Of a DNA stretch of 64,000 nucleotides, positions 45,594 through 57,589 are shown one piece after another (the stretch's first letter is position 1; each line of letters starts with the position of its first letter). The notes beneath the pieces are model-generated. The model had not been told where the DNA came from, did no database searches, and saw nothing but the letters and a program-made list of their open reading frames with translations. The DNA is from Ceratodon purpureus. Its lineage: Eukaryota; Streptophyta; Bryopsida; Pseudoditrichales; Ditrichaceae. The position numbers and the translations under genes were made by a program. The DNA lies in assembly GCA_014871385.1 (NCBI GenBank), contig CM026426.1, positions 23,353,070-23,417,069 of the forward strand. The letters are read 5' to 3'.

Positions 45594-47321
45594 TTATTGG
45601 AATCATTTGTTTCGTTATTTTTTTCCATATATTTCATACAGTCTACCATCCCACTTCAGAAGTTCTCTGCTAAAATTTAACCCACTTAAACCCGTTTTAG
45701 AATTTTGAATCTTAACAGTCCTCCATCTTTATATTCTCTGCATTGATTCGTTTTTTTTTTTAAAACAGAATTACTTCTACTTCTCTTGCACTATACCGCT
45801 TCATCTTCTCAATTTAATTTGGGATACCATGTCTTTATGTAATTTTAACGTTCCTCCCTCTATACAATTTCCACTCTCGAACCCGTTTTTCATTTACTTG
45901 TTCTTTATATTCCTCTATGTTTTTTCCCCTCTATGTTATGCCCGTTTTTTATATGTGTAATTCATCGACTCTACCACTGTATCCCTTGAAGTTCCTGAAA
46001 TGTTAATGTTGAATTTCTTTCTTTTTTTTCATTTCAAACGTTCCTCTTTCAATTTATTTCCTCCATGACCCATGTTAAATTATATTTTAGTGCTTCCAGC
46101 ACTGTTCCACCATACCCGTTCTCCATGTACTTAAATTCCTTAGATCTTGATTATGTATTTATATTTGGTTCTTTCACATGCTCTTCCATCATTCGAGCTT
46201 GTTTTTTCTTGTTTCTCTTTCCTTCTATTACCCATTCCACTACTCTTTTATCTTGATTTTAATTTTTTTGAAGGTGATATTCATCCCCCTCGTTACGTTC
46301 ATGGCCTTTCAAACATTTTATTATCATAATATTTAAATCCGGTCATTCTTTCATTGTAAATCTCGACATCTGCCACTCTTTCAATATACTCCTACAGTTA
46401 CGTATAAAATTCTAACCCTCAAGCAACCACTCTTTAATTTGGTATTTCAACATTCCTTTACAATTTATTGCACTCCTCCATTTCTTAAATTTTATACCTC
46501 CCATCGCAAAACTTTATTTCCCTACTCCTTTAGTTTTTATAGACACAACCCCGCCTCTTTCATATATATGTCTTAAACTTCCCATGTATCACTATGTCAT
46601 GGCCGTCGTCTATTTATTTTAATAATTATAATTTCGCTAGTTTCCCTCTCTACCTCTACTTTTTTCTTATAATATTTTGATGGTTCACTCATTTGTTTAC
46701 TTATGAATATACTTCTACTTCATAGTCTCCCCCATTGTAGTGAAATATAATTTTTTTAATATCACTCCCGTCGTCGTTATAGCTCTAATATTCATATCCA
46801 TCCTCAACCTTCTTATTCTCTGTCTTGTTGATTAATTTATGTACTTATTATACTAAAACAATACCACCTCACCAAACATTGTTCATCAGTATTCTTAGTA
46901 TCCTAATAATAAATTTATTTCTAAAATTATGTTCCATCACTAAACGTTCTCGTGTAATAATTTTATTTCCATACCTGTAGTTCGAAGTATTTCACGCCGT
47001 ACCTCTTTGATTTTTCCTTGGTACACTATATGTCTCTATGACTTCTCGTATTGTTTTAATTTTCTCATTGTGTACTAGTATGTGATTACTCTTGTACGTA
47101 TATACTATACAAGTTGGAATCCAATTTTATATTTCTACTTACCTTTGAGTGAATATGTAAAAACATATATTCCAATAGTATATACTGTAAATGTCTTTTT
47201 TAAATTTTTATTTTTATTTCATATAACTCAACTCAGGGCGTGAGAAACTAGGATTGGTTACAAAAACAATGATTTGAATTTTATTCGTTCCCAAATTTCC
47301 ATTATGCGATGACAATTGAAT

Positions 47322-47360
<39 letters not shown>

Positions 47361-48059
47361 ATTATCCTCCTATCATCTCATAAACTAAACTACTGTTTCC
47401 GTTTTTTTAATACCATCAAAATACTAGGGTATGGGAGTTTGTAAAATAAAAGACATAAAAGTGCGAGAAAACATTCCATAAAAAATTAGAGTACAAGAAT
47501 CTATTTAAATTTTTTAATTGTGTACCACTAATTGAGAAGAAACTCGAAATATTTTTGTAAGAGATTTATGAAACCGGTAAAATATAAATGCAAATCTCTT
47601 AACTATGTAAACATAGTTTGCACCACAAAAAAAAACAAGTGTATACATGAATTTATGTTGTGAATTTTATTTAATGCATTATGACCGCGAGGTTCCTTTT
47701 ATCATCTTGTTGTTGACATTTACTATTCCGATTAGTAATTATAAAATGTTAATTTACTACCATATGCTAAAACATGAGTAACTTGGTTTCTTTATAAGAA
47801 AATCGTTACAAAATGTTTTAGTATACCCACAATGTTTACGATACTTTCCATTCAATAGAATATATATTCTTCTTCATAAACGTGTTCACATTATTTAAAA
47901 ATCCTAAGGGGTTATCAACCCTCAAAGAACCAAAATATCACATAGTTCATTGGATTCCAATTTGAAACATCGACCCCACCTCCCTGATCACTCGATCTTC
48001 ACGACATTCCCGACAACATCCGAGATATGTCTGAATTTTCCATTTTGGGGCAAATACCG
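45594..48059. other. AT/pyrimidine-rich region, no gene seen
   Basis: The plus strand from about 45600 to 46860 is poor in G and rich in T and C, then becomes generally AT-rich. A T run of about 33 lies at 47322-47354. I see no domain, RNA or terminal repeat. Confidence 0.5.
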
Positions 48060-48091
48060 TGTCCAAACAATCCCAAGTGGGATTGTTTGGG
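48060..48091. repeat. Palindrome with 13-bp arms
   Basis: TCCAAACAATCCCA, three or so bases, then TGGGATTGTTTGGGA form a near-perfect hairpin at the start of the GC-rich block. It might be a MITE terminus or a transcription-end hairpin; no partner was found. Confidence 0.7.
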
Positions 48092-48179
48092 AAGGAAAGG
48101 AGGGGGGAGAGTAGGGGAGGAGAGGGAGGGAGGAGAGGAGAGAAAACACAAGGAGAGTAGACCCTCCCCCCCGCTCCCC

Positions 48180-48690
48180 ACAGCCGACCCCGCGGTCGGG
48201 GGCCGTCGCCCACGGCCGTCAGATCTTCTCCGCCAAGAAGATCCTACAGCTGCGGGCGACCGCCCCCGACCGCGGGGTCGGCCGAGGACGTCCGCGTAGA
48301 CGGCCAAAGCCAACCCCACGGTCGGGGGCCTCGCCGCGGGGTCGACGAGGGCCGTCCCGGCGCTTGGCCTTGGCCGTCGGCGTGGACGGCCGTGGCCGAC
48401 CACACGGTCGTAGCCCCCCAATCGCGGGGTGGGCCACGGCCGTCCCCGGGGTCGGCCTTGGCCGACCACGCGGTCAGGGGGTCCGTCCGCGTGGTCGGTC
48501 GTCCCGACAGCGGGGCGGCGGTTCACCGACAAACCCGCAGGGAGGAGTCGCGGCCGCAAGACTCGTCACGACCGTGCTCCTCAACGGCCACAACCGGTCC
48601 CGCGTCGGACCACTTACGGCCGTTGGATTCTCCATCGGCAGAGATCCATCGGCCGTAGGGGGCCCGCCGTTTGAGTTAAGCGGCCGTCTA
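48180..48690 (+). repeat. GGCCGTC/GGTCGG motif array
   Basis: Words such as GACGGCCGTGGCCGACC, GCGGGGTCGG and CGGTCGGGGGCC recur about every 20-30 bases, ending just before a TATA box. It resembles the block at 38690-39000 and plays the same positional role as the GGGCGCG arrays of the first hAT. Pro/Arg-rich open frames on both strands are artefacts. Confidence 0.75.
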
Positions 48691-48704
48691 GGGGTTCGAG
48701 CAGG

Positions 48705-48712
48705 CATAAAAG
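48705..48712 (+). promoter_or_regulatory. TATA box of cargo copy C
   Basis: GCAGGCATAAAAGGCTGG lies about 345 bp upstream of the ATG at 49056 and directly after the GC-rich array. Confidence 0.55.
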
Positions 48713-49055
48713 GCTGGCCCTGCATCCTTTTTTTTCACTTGGGTGCTCGTGCTACATTTGCTAGATATACTTAAGCTCAGTTGCGTTCCTGCAAGCTTTT
48801 TCTACTTCCCCACGGGTTATCGTGGGATTGTGTTCAGTGTTATCAGCACCGTTTGTTGGTTATTATGAAACCAACAAACGAGTGCTTCATACCTATGGTT
48901 TCTAGGTAGGAGTTTGGGGTTTTGTTTTGGTCCTTATGCACTAGATATATACGAGATTAAATCAACTTTTATACAGTGGGGAGAAGTTACAGCCATTGTT
49001 ACAAGGTTGGTTCGATACACGGTATTTATAGGTTCTCGCTTACCCAACTTTCGCC

Positions 49056-50547
49056 ATGCCTCAAAACGACCGGGGAGGATCGTCAACTCCAAAAAGGAAA
49101 CACCCCTTGGATCCATACGCTACGAATGATCCTGATTGCGTAGCGGAGTTTGGATGGGAGGAGGAACCATCACCATGGAGGATGGTTACTTGCAAGGAAT
49201 ATGTGAAGATGAAGCACCTCCTGAAGTTGATCCCAGTACGTCTACGTACTGAGGCTGCGGAGAAACAGGCAAAACGGGTTGAGATCAGGGTCGACAATTG
49301 TGAAAGTAATTATTTTTCTATTCGATATAACAAGATATTTCAGGCAGCACAAATCTAGAACTCCCGACCCCATATTATGTTGTATTCGAATATGGCAATG
49401 GTGTGGGCGGAGATAGTCTTACACAAGAGGGTCGACTGGCGCACAATCTCGGGCCTGAGGACAGATAGAATGAACAGAGAAAACATGGATCTTGACACAG
49501 CCTGGGTTGGACATAGCGATTGTCCTCCACTACTTATTTCAAACCGTCAAAGTCCACCAGCACAAGATGCTGGAATACAAACTCTAGCCATCGAATATAA
49601 TGTCGAAGAATAGGAGAGACGTTGTTCAAGCGATGATAATGATGACAACTATCGAGGACGTCGCTCAAACAAAAATTCTAGGAATCGCAGAGGGCATCGT
49701 GTAAGCGAGTCATCGCGTACCAACCATCAGGAGTATGGACAATGCTCTGCCCACGAGGGACACCGTTCGCGAGAACATCAAGATGTAGGACACCACGAAC
49801 AAGGCCATGGCTACGGGGAACCCGAAGGAGCGCAATTATCCTTTGACTTCACGGATAATGCGTATGGCCCGTATGGGGGACGAACTTGGCCAGATTATGC
49901 AACGGGATCAAGATACTATACAGACGGCTGGTTGGAAATACTGAGTCCTTTAAGGAGTGCTAGTCCGCGCCATCGAACATTTGCGAGAGACGTACCTCAC
50001 AATTATTCCCCATCGCGAAGAAGTTACAATAAGACTGGGACGTGATGATTACGCAACTCCCCCTCCATACCGAGGATATGGTGGTCATGCTACCCCATTT
50101 GCCCTTTTTGCAGAAGATGATTACAGATCATCTTCGCAGACTCCGCCTGGAATATTTCCTCCACCTCTAGGTTATCACAACGACGATACTCATCACAATA
50201 GCGGAGAAAACCGCAACGTACTTCATCCCGATGACAGAGTACCACCTCCTCCTTTTGGATAACCTCCCGGTCGAGTTGTAAGAGATAGCTATTTTGAGGA
50301 AGAATTAGAGTTGGAGCGGACAAGGCAAAATTATGTACTACAGATGGAGAATCATGCGTTTCACCTTAGACGGGATAATCGAAGATTGATGGAGGAGAGA
50401 GAGAGACTTTTGAGAGCCTCGACAGATTCTACAGGGCACGGGTCACAAGAAACGTATGATCGAGGAGGTCCAAGCGAACTCCCCAATGATGGGAACTGTT
50501 ATCATCCATATGACTACAATGGATTAGGGTGGAGGGGAGACTATTAG
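49056..50547 (+). pseudogene. N-domain cargo protein (copy C), decayed, no RING seen
   Basis: From the ATG at 49056 the N-domain is recognisable (PWRMVTCKEYVKMKHLLKLI, then VWAEIVLHKRVDWRTISGL), matching copy A. In-frame TAGs stand at 49356-49358 and 49611-49613. The frame continues with an Arg/Ser/His-rich segment and shifts by one base near 50040. It then meets TAA at 50260-50262 and ends with a coiled coil (FEEELELERTRQNYVLQM, then RRLMEERERLLRAS). No RING finger follows before 50547, so this copy is a shorter family member or has lost its 3' end. Confidence 0.72.
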
Positions 50548-51115
50548 AATGGGGTGCATGGTAGTACTTTCTACAGCATCGAAGCGTACGGAGCCTTTAA
50601 TGTGAACATCACATATTACAGCCTATAGTTACAGATGCAAGCATAGTGTGTACCTACTTTGTAGTTTTGTAGGTGGAGGTTTAAGATGTACGGACTTAAG
50701 AAAATTGGCACGTGCCACATATTGCAAATGGAATAGATAGAATTAGTGGAATAGAGTGTAGTTGTGTTGTCTTCTATACTGTAGTTGTCTTGACATTTTA
50801 AATGAATTTGTCTTTTTAATCTTCTCTTGACGGTCTTCTAACTGCACATTGTTATCAATATCACTATTTTTTAAATGACAACTTACCATTGACATGGGTT
50901 ACGACCAGTTGAATATTATGAATCTCAAGACACGTATGCACAATAATTTTCAAATATTTTTTTTGCTAAATTAATAAGAATATCGTGAATGATCCTTATC
51001 CAGGGATGCATATTTATATATAAGCTATTTGTTTGTACAGGGGATTATGAGCAATCATGTTATCCGGCCCTTATGGTTTCGTCTATATAAAAAGAAGTTA
51101 GTATAGGTTTGCCAA
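50548..51115. other. Flank between copy C and the CACTA element, no gene seen
   Basis: AT-rich sequence without a recognisable feature. Confidence 0.4.
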
Positions 51116-51129
51116 CACTAGAGCAGAAC

Positions 51130-52075
51130 AACATTCTGTCCTGCGTTAAACTGCGTCATCAGTGACGTAAATCTGGACTTATGGAAATTAGTGTGGAAAT
51201 GTGATCCAAATAAAGATACTGCACGTTAAACGTTTTAACGTGCACGCGTCACTTTTGACGTTGTTTTAACGAATTCTGTCAAACAGTGTCAACTTGAATT
51301 TTGAAGTGACGGTTCAGCGTTAAAGATAACAATGGGAGACAGGGACGCGTCAACTTTGACAGAGCTCTGCTTTGTGGAAGGTAACTTTTTCGGGGAGTTT
51401 TTTACCTCACGGTAGTTCTTTAATGGATGAATTGAGTCACATCCCACGTCAGCACGTTTCTTTTAACGTAGAGGGTGTTCAGGTTGACATGGGAAACGTT
51501 CAATTGCGTTATTAAAAACATAGGTCTAGGGTTTAGGTTCTGTTGACGTGGCGGCTAGGTTGTCTGTGAGCTACATCCTAGGGGGTGTCAACAGTGACGC
51601 CCGCGTCTTGGATGACATAAAAATGCGTCACACTGCGTTTCAAGAAACATATGGACGTAGTTGACGTGTCCCCTATGCATGTAAGCTACAGATGACGTGG
51701 TGGCTAGGTTTTCACGAGGTCTATGTTCTAGGGGGTGTCAATAGTGACGAGCGCGTTTTGAGTGACATAAAAGCACGTCTAATTGACACGCGCGTTAACT
51801 TAAACATTGCTGAATGTTTTGATGTGAAAGTGTCACTACTGACGTAGTTTTAACGTGAACGCGACAGATTGGACGCAGGTTTAACGTGATAGCGTCACGA
51901 TTAACAAAGTGGTAACTATTACAGTAGTTTCAACGTTCACGTGTCATTGATAACGTTGCTTTAGCATGCATTTCCTTGTGAACGTTACTAAAAACGACAA
52001 CTGCTGTTCAGTAGACGTGGAATTGCATTACGTTAAACATCATTTAAAGTCATTTGACATCAAATCTGTGAAGAT
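51130..52075. repeat. CACTA subterminal repeats with a 149-bp direct duplication
   Basis: The words GTGACG, TAACGT and TTTTAACG recur every 15-30 bases over about 900 bp. GACGTGGCGGCTAGGTT...TAGGGGGTGTCAACAGTGACG near 51546 is repeated near 51694 with changes. Such clusters are typical TNPA/transposase-binding regions of CACTA elements. Confidence 0.7.
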
Positions 52076-54297
52076 TCAATGCTCACTATCTGATGAATCG
52101 CCGAGGAGGTGGTCCGCTTCCTCATCCTCAGTGTCCGCTGCTAGGGGACCAACCATGTGCCTTTCTACAAAGGATCCATTTACTATGAAGTCCTCCGAGT
52201 CTGAAGCTTTGGGTCTACTAGTGTCAATGTTATTGGCACATGATGAAACAGGGCCGGTAATCTGTGCATCTGCGTCGTCCTCTTCTTCTGTGAATGCGCG
52301 ACCTCCGCGGCTACCTCGAACATCAACCTTGCAGACAACCTTCCACGGCCCGTCGTCGGTCGCAAAAAACACTTGTTGTACATGAATGGGAAAAGCAAAT
52401 GATTGGGGACCAAGAGGTGCTCTGTACTGATCTGCGAAGTTCACGGAAAGGAACCCGTGTTCATCCCGCTTCATTGTAGGAGCAGCACCTCCTATTCTTC
52501 CTTTAACCCAAGAACATACAAGAACTACGACGCGCGTACGCCTGTAGTCTAATTCCAGTATTTCTTCAACATGGCGTACATACTCCTCTGTCTCTGCCCC
52601 TCCATCATCTGTGAAGGATGCATGCACTCCACTGTCCATAGTGGTGTTTGAAGCTTCAACTGAGCGGCAACGAAAGTGCATGCCATAAGCCTTCATTGAC
52701 CGATATGCGGTTGCATTAAATGACGGAGGCCTTGACAAATCAAACGTGGTTTGGTTGATGCGACTCGAGCCAGTGGCACGGTCGGTGGCAACCGCGGTCA
52801 GCCAATCTGGAAAGGGTGGCAAAGTCCGCAGCTCTGAAGGCATATCTGAGGGCCTCCGTCTCCTTCGAGAAGGTCTTCCACAATGGTGCTGGCGGCGTAG
52901 TCACGACCTAGACTCCTGTTCCACCTCGTACTCTCTAAAGTGCGCAATTATGAAGACATGTCAGAGCTGTTGCGTTAGATTTAAGGGAAACAGTGTTCGC
53001 AGTGACATGTTTTAATACGTTTGCAGCCATTTTAACGGGTGTTAACATGAATTCTGGTGACGTTAACGTAAACTCATATTTCCAAAGACATTAAATCATG
53101 TTTACGGACGTTGACATATGAAGGGGGAAAAAAACAGGGAAGGGTCACAGCTACAGTTTAGGGTGGCACCGTCTGTAGTGTTGAAGTGAGGCGGCGTTTG
53201 TGATTACAAAGTTGTGAATCTATTCACAAAGAGTGCGGGACATCAGTCGCCTTACTCCCTTGCCCTCCACCATTTCATCGTGCATTGCCTGCTCTTCATT
53301 TGCGTCCCACACTCTGCGGGATGTAGCGTCGTAACGTTCCATGTACTCTCAGCAGAATCCAAGTGTTTCTTCCATAGAGTATGCCTTTGCCATGCAACCC
53401 TCGGGCCGAGCGTACAAACGCACATAATCCTTGAGGGTCTTCATGTATCTCTCCATTGGATACATCCAACAACTCTGAACTGGGTTGCATAGAAATAGCT
53501 CCTCCATGAGATGCACAAGAAGGTGCGCCATGATGACCATTGAACCTAGAGGAAACTCGCGCTCAATCATACAGAGTGTCTTGTTCGCATCTGCAACCCA
53601 TTCTTGTTCTTTGGCCGGGTTGACTGTGCGACTGCACAAGCGCCTAAATACCCTGCTGACTCTCATGATGCAGGTCCGGACTTCGCGATTCATATCGACA
53701 TTCCTCAGTGACACAGGTAGAATCTGCAAATGCCAAAAAAACAGTTAAATAGAATGTTAGAAAGTACGGAATTAATATTCTGTTTACATACTACAGAAAA
53801 GTACATGACGTCTCATTGTTCTCAAGAGACATGAAACTGGATACGTGCTATGTCGTTAACCTGGGGTTACCCCTTGTTTCCAGTAATGCGGAATTGTGTT
53901 TCATCAAGTTTAAAATAACAGGAAGCAACATCTTTTGACGTCAACATTACATTACTCATTGTTTCAAGTAACGTTACACTGCGTTTCCGAGGAATTTAGC
54001 ATAACACGAAGGAACATGCTAAAGTATTAACTAAAACATTCCATTGACAGGAAGTAACACATTGCTTGTATCTCTATAGCTGACACACATTCCATACGTC
54101 AACTTAAACATAATAGCAACAAAGAATTGAAATTTGCTTACCTGTTGCATTAGGATGTGAAAGTCATGGGATTTAAGAAATCTCAATCTTCCTTCAGACA
54201 CCCTTTTGTGAATGGTGCCTGCATCATTCTGTGGCACCTTCGTCGATCCTATTACGGCTAGCATGTCAGTCTTCACTTGTGGTAGGAGAACATAAGG
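52076..54297 (-). pseudogene. CACTA DUF4218 and DUF4216 exons (3' part of the gene)
   Basis: Coding resumes left of the Mutator insertion at 54297 (LLPQVKTDML, then LKSHDFHILMQQ) up to a donor GTAAGC near 54141. The next exon from about 53728 has the DUF4218 core (HLLVHLMEELFLCNPV, CWMYPMERYMKTL) with an in-frame TGA at 53349-53351 and coding beyond. The last exon, ending at 52076, carries the DUF4216-like part (VEEILELDYRRTRVVVLVCSW, then HVQQVFFATDDGPWKVVCKV) and has a TGA at 52901-52903 near its start. Each part has a counterpart in the gene at 1-2686. Confidence 0.82.
54287..54297. repeat. Target duplication, left copy (AGAACATAAGG)
   Basis: AGAACATAAGG is repeated exactly at 61787-61797 on the other side of the insertion. 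The true length may be 9-11 bp, depending on where the element ends. This length is typical of Mutator-like elements. Confidence 0.85.
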
Positions 54298-55065
54298 GGA
54301 AAGTTCGTATGTGAGCGGAGAGCGTAGAGCGGAGAGCGGAGAGCACAGAATGGAGAGCACAGAAATGACAAGTAGCCAAATTTTCAAAAGCAAAGTAGAC
54401 CCTATAACCGTGGAATAGTACTAAATTTAGGCTTAATTTTGACACTTTTATTAGGGTAAGATTATATTACCGTGGAAATCAGGGTTATCTCTGGTAAGAA
54501 TTTGTTACGTTTGTTCTCTAAGATACAAATTAGGGCTGATGTCATGATGACGTCATGTATATATTTTGTTAGATTTGTCATGGGTTTAGGCAAGATACAA
54601 TGATCAGGCGTTAAGTTTTAGATCAAACAAATAATTCTTTCATAGAATTATATAAATGCACAAGGAAAAAAACAAATTTCACAGAACATAAAGGAGGCAA
54701 GGTTTGAAAACTTCCTGGAATATTTCAAAATTCGTGTATAATATCTTAAGTGCTGAAACCAAGATTTACCTTGTTAGAGTCCTTGTCTTCATCGATGATT
54801 ACTCTCTCTCCCTAGGCACCGAAGCTTCTTCATTTGAGTGATACAAGTAAGAGATTCTCATCATGAAACAGCACTTGGTAAGCTGGGTTCCACAGAAGGA
54901 GGTCACTCTTGGTTTCTTGAGCTTGTTTCTAGGTGGCGTATTTGCATAGTGACACAGTCCTTGGCATTCCTCTCTGTATGCAAAGGTAGCGTACGAGTTC
55001 GGGAGGGTCAATCTGCAAGCTTGCGTGGAACGTTTTAAGACTACAAGAATTTACTGTGTTGCGCG

Positions 55066-55452
55066 ATGTCGAAGGTGCGTAATGCGAGATCGAGGAGGAC
55101 GAGAGCGGCTGTAGGTTTGGCCCGAAAGGCACCGGCGAGTTATCAGGAGCTGCGGCCCTGGCTGCTGGAGGTGGAGCGCGCCAGGGAACAAGGCATGGAC
55201 CTGCCACCGTTTAGGCACATCGGAAGCCTCCATGCTGATGAAGGTGAATGGCGTTGGACAGTGCTTTGTACCAATGAGCTTCTCCGTATTATGGAGTTGT
55301 CCCTAATCTCGTATCCCTTGCCATCCACCGTCGATGAGAATCCAGTTGTTCAGCTGCCCAAAGTGATCATATCGGATGGCGAAACCTGCTGGTTTGATAT
55401 CAACAACAGTTGGACTGTATATCCCCCGAAGGATTATTTCTGTGAAGACTAG
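55066..55452 (+). CDS. Unrecognised 128-residue protein in the Mutator-like element
   Basis: An intact frame from ATG 55066 with a basic N-terminus (SKVRNARSRRTRAAVGLARK) and a compact, Trp-rich rest (EGEWRWTVLCTNELLRIMEL, then WTVYPPKDYF). Family unknown. The upstream 100 bp is repeated upstream of the next ORF, which suggests a duplicated promoter. Confidence 0.5.
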   Translation: MSKVRNARSRRTRAAVGLARKAPASYQELRPWLLEVERAREQGMDLPPFRHIGSLHADEGEWRWTVLCTNELLRIMELSLISYPLPSTVDENPVVQLPKVIISDGETCWFDINNSWTVYPPKDYFCED

Positions 55453-55798
55453 TGGGGTGTTCGAATACATTCCTTTAGATTTGGTCCCTTATTGGATCTA
55501 GATACGAGTATTCCAGCATGATGTTTTTAGATAATATAGATAATTCTAGGAATAAGAGAACTCGAAACCACCAAAAAGAAATGGTCTTAAAAGTTCGTGG
55601 AATATTTCAGAGTTCGTGTACGATAATGTAGTAGCAGAAACCAAGATGTACACCAAGTCAGACTGCTTGTCTTCGTCGAAGAATTCTCCGTCTTTAGATA
55701 AGACCATTCCTAGCTTAAGTGTCAAGTAACAATCTATATAAACCTTAGCAGACGTCCTTGAAGTTGTATAAGCTCAATCATTTCTGTAGAACTTAAGC

Positions 55799-56221
55799 GT
55801 GTACTTGCTAGGGAGTTGTTTGAAGGTATGGGCCCAGGGCGATTCATTTGAGGTCGTTGCCTGTGAAACGATTTTACAGGATTTGGTTAAGCGGATGGCG
55901 AATGGGCCTAACCCCTGGAATCATATAGGTAGTAGTGCAACGCAGGGTTGGACTCCTCTGACGGTAATCACGTTTGAAGACGTCGAGAACGCTCGTGCTG
56001 TGTCGAAGAGTTGGAAGCGTGAGATTGACAGTAGTCCTGAGTACGCATGCCTTCGACTAGCGAGGTGGGATTACTTTTCGTACGAGGGTCGCCATTGGAG
56101 TCCGAAGGACGAATACGAAGTTAATCGGTTCAACATCAACTGGAGTGTATTTAGGAGTTCGTGGACACTTGCAAATCCAATTAACAACGAGAGGTTGGAC
56201 AACGTCCCTTGGACAACTTAG
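55799..56221 (+). CDS. Unrecognised ORF, F-box-like segment
   Basis: The segment TFEDVENARAVSKSWKREID followed by LRLARWDYF resembles the end of an F-box (a hydrophobic core and VSKSWK), but the leading Pro/Leu part is unclear. The first ATG in the frame is at 55895, so the start is uncertain. WSPKDEY here and YPPKDYF in the previous ORF may reflect a distant duplication. Confidence 0.4.
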   Translation: MYLLGSCLKVWAQGDSFEVVACETILQDLVKRMANGPNPWNHIGSSATQGWTPLTVITFEDVENARAVSKSWKREIDSSPEYACLRLARWDYFSYEGRHWSPKDEYEVNRFNINWSVFRSSWTLANPINNERLDNVPWTT

Positions 56222-56989
56222 TTGCGTTGAGTTAGATCAGTTGAGGTCATTGCTATGGCCCAATGGGAATCAGGTCTTGGATGTGTCGGAAGGAGAGAAA
56301 ATTTCTCCAAGAGATGGTATCTTGATCTCTCCCAAGAATAGGTAACATAGCTATGGAAATGTGGAATTTTGTATGATTAAGATATAAATTACAGCGCAAT
56401 ATAAATTTTGAGCATTTCTTTTGTAACATTTCATTCTTCATATTAAATTTTGAGCATTACAGTTGTGACATTTCATCCTTTACATACACGAAGACGAATT
56501 GGAAATGAGAATCATAACAAGGTTAGGTTGTTTGCAGTAGAGTAGACGAAGGATTACGCAATGAACTCCAATTAAATCAAATCAAATCAAATGAAAACAA
56601 TGAAAGACCGAAGCCTCCTTCAAACTCAGAACATGCTACAATCGCTACTTCCACTCTCAGAAGTAGAAGAGCCCTAGGATCAAAAGTAGTTGGCCGACAA
56701 GGAACATATGTAAGGGCTCCAGATTGAAACGCCTGTGCTAAGCCCTCTGCGTAGTCCGGAAGTATAAAAGGCTGAATCGGGCTGGAATGAAGACGCCACG
56801 ATGGAGTGGACACTGCTGTTGGCCCACGTGGCTGTGTTGCCGAAACTACTCAACAATAGAAAACCGATTGTGGTTAGATCGAGTACGTAGAGCTGCGAAG
56901 AGAAGCAATGCTTGGAGAATTTGAACAAAGAATAGAAGACTTACACCACTTATTAGGTCTTGGTCTCTTTGGAGGCGCTTCGTCTGTTG

Positions 56990-57472
56990 TTATGGCCTAG
57001 GATGTTTAGGAGGGCCCATGGCAGATGACGTAGCCATATACGGTTTGACAAGGGCGTTGAATATGGCTTCGTCCTCGTCACAAGCTATAATATGACGACC
57101 AATACTCTGGCAAGCCTTGAGGGAGGCACTTGAAAACACGTAGCACAGAAAAGTAGTGAGTCCCTGCGGAGAAAATCAGAGGATTGGAAATGCAGAAACT
57201 GTTAATGGAGGATTACCTGTTCCTACCGACCACTCGAAGACTATGTCACTAGGCTTGGTCATCTCCTCAATTATGCCCTGCATCATCTCAGTGGCTTTCT
57301 CCCTCGGGCCTCTCGACGGCACCTCCCCATTCATGTGCTGCGAGTCTGCAGCGGTGAAGTTGAGAATGGCATCACTCTCGGTAATGTGGAGGTCGTTGTA
57401 AACGACATCGGATTTCTTCGTTTGAAAAGAAAACTTGGATGGGAGGTGACCACCACGAATGAAGACGCGCAC
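56990..57472 (-). pseudogene. DNA methyltransferase-like fragment
   Basis: The minus strand encodes KSDVVYNDLHITESDAILNF and then EEMTKPSDIVFEWSVGTG, an AdoMet-binding-like motif. After a short intron-like gap with GT and AG borders near 57210-57165 follow LTTFLCYVF, GRHIIACDEDE and a stop at 56990. The order (Lys-Pro-x-Asp-hydrophobic, GTG-TT, GR-I-CDED) resembles the C-terminal half of N4/N6 amino-methyltransferases. The phase at the junction does not fit exactly, so the fragment may be broken. The assignment is tentative. 56222-56989 shows no gene. Confidence 0.4.
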
Positions 57473-57589
57473 CCAGAATCGAAGAGACTGCGAGACACAA
57501 AAATATGTGAGTGTAATTAAAAAGAAAACTTAGTAGAATGCAAAGACAAGAAAATTTTATTATGTACATACCAAGGAGCCAGGCATCGT

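Noticed and set aside
44362-45708. + strand open frames in 44.3-45.7 kb
   Set aside because: They are antisense to the coiled-coil part of cargo copy B, whose minus-strand frame shows real domain content.
48000-48780. Arg/Pro-rich proteins on both strands
   Set aside because: They are produced by the GGCCGTC array upstream of cargo copy C.
52183-52479. Short frames overlapping the DUF4216 exon
   Set aside because: They lie in other frames of a recognised CACTA exon.
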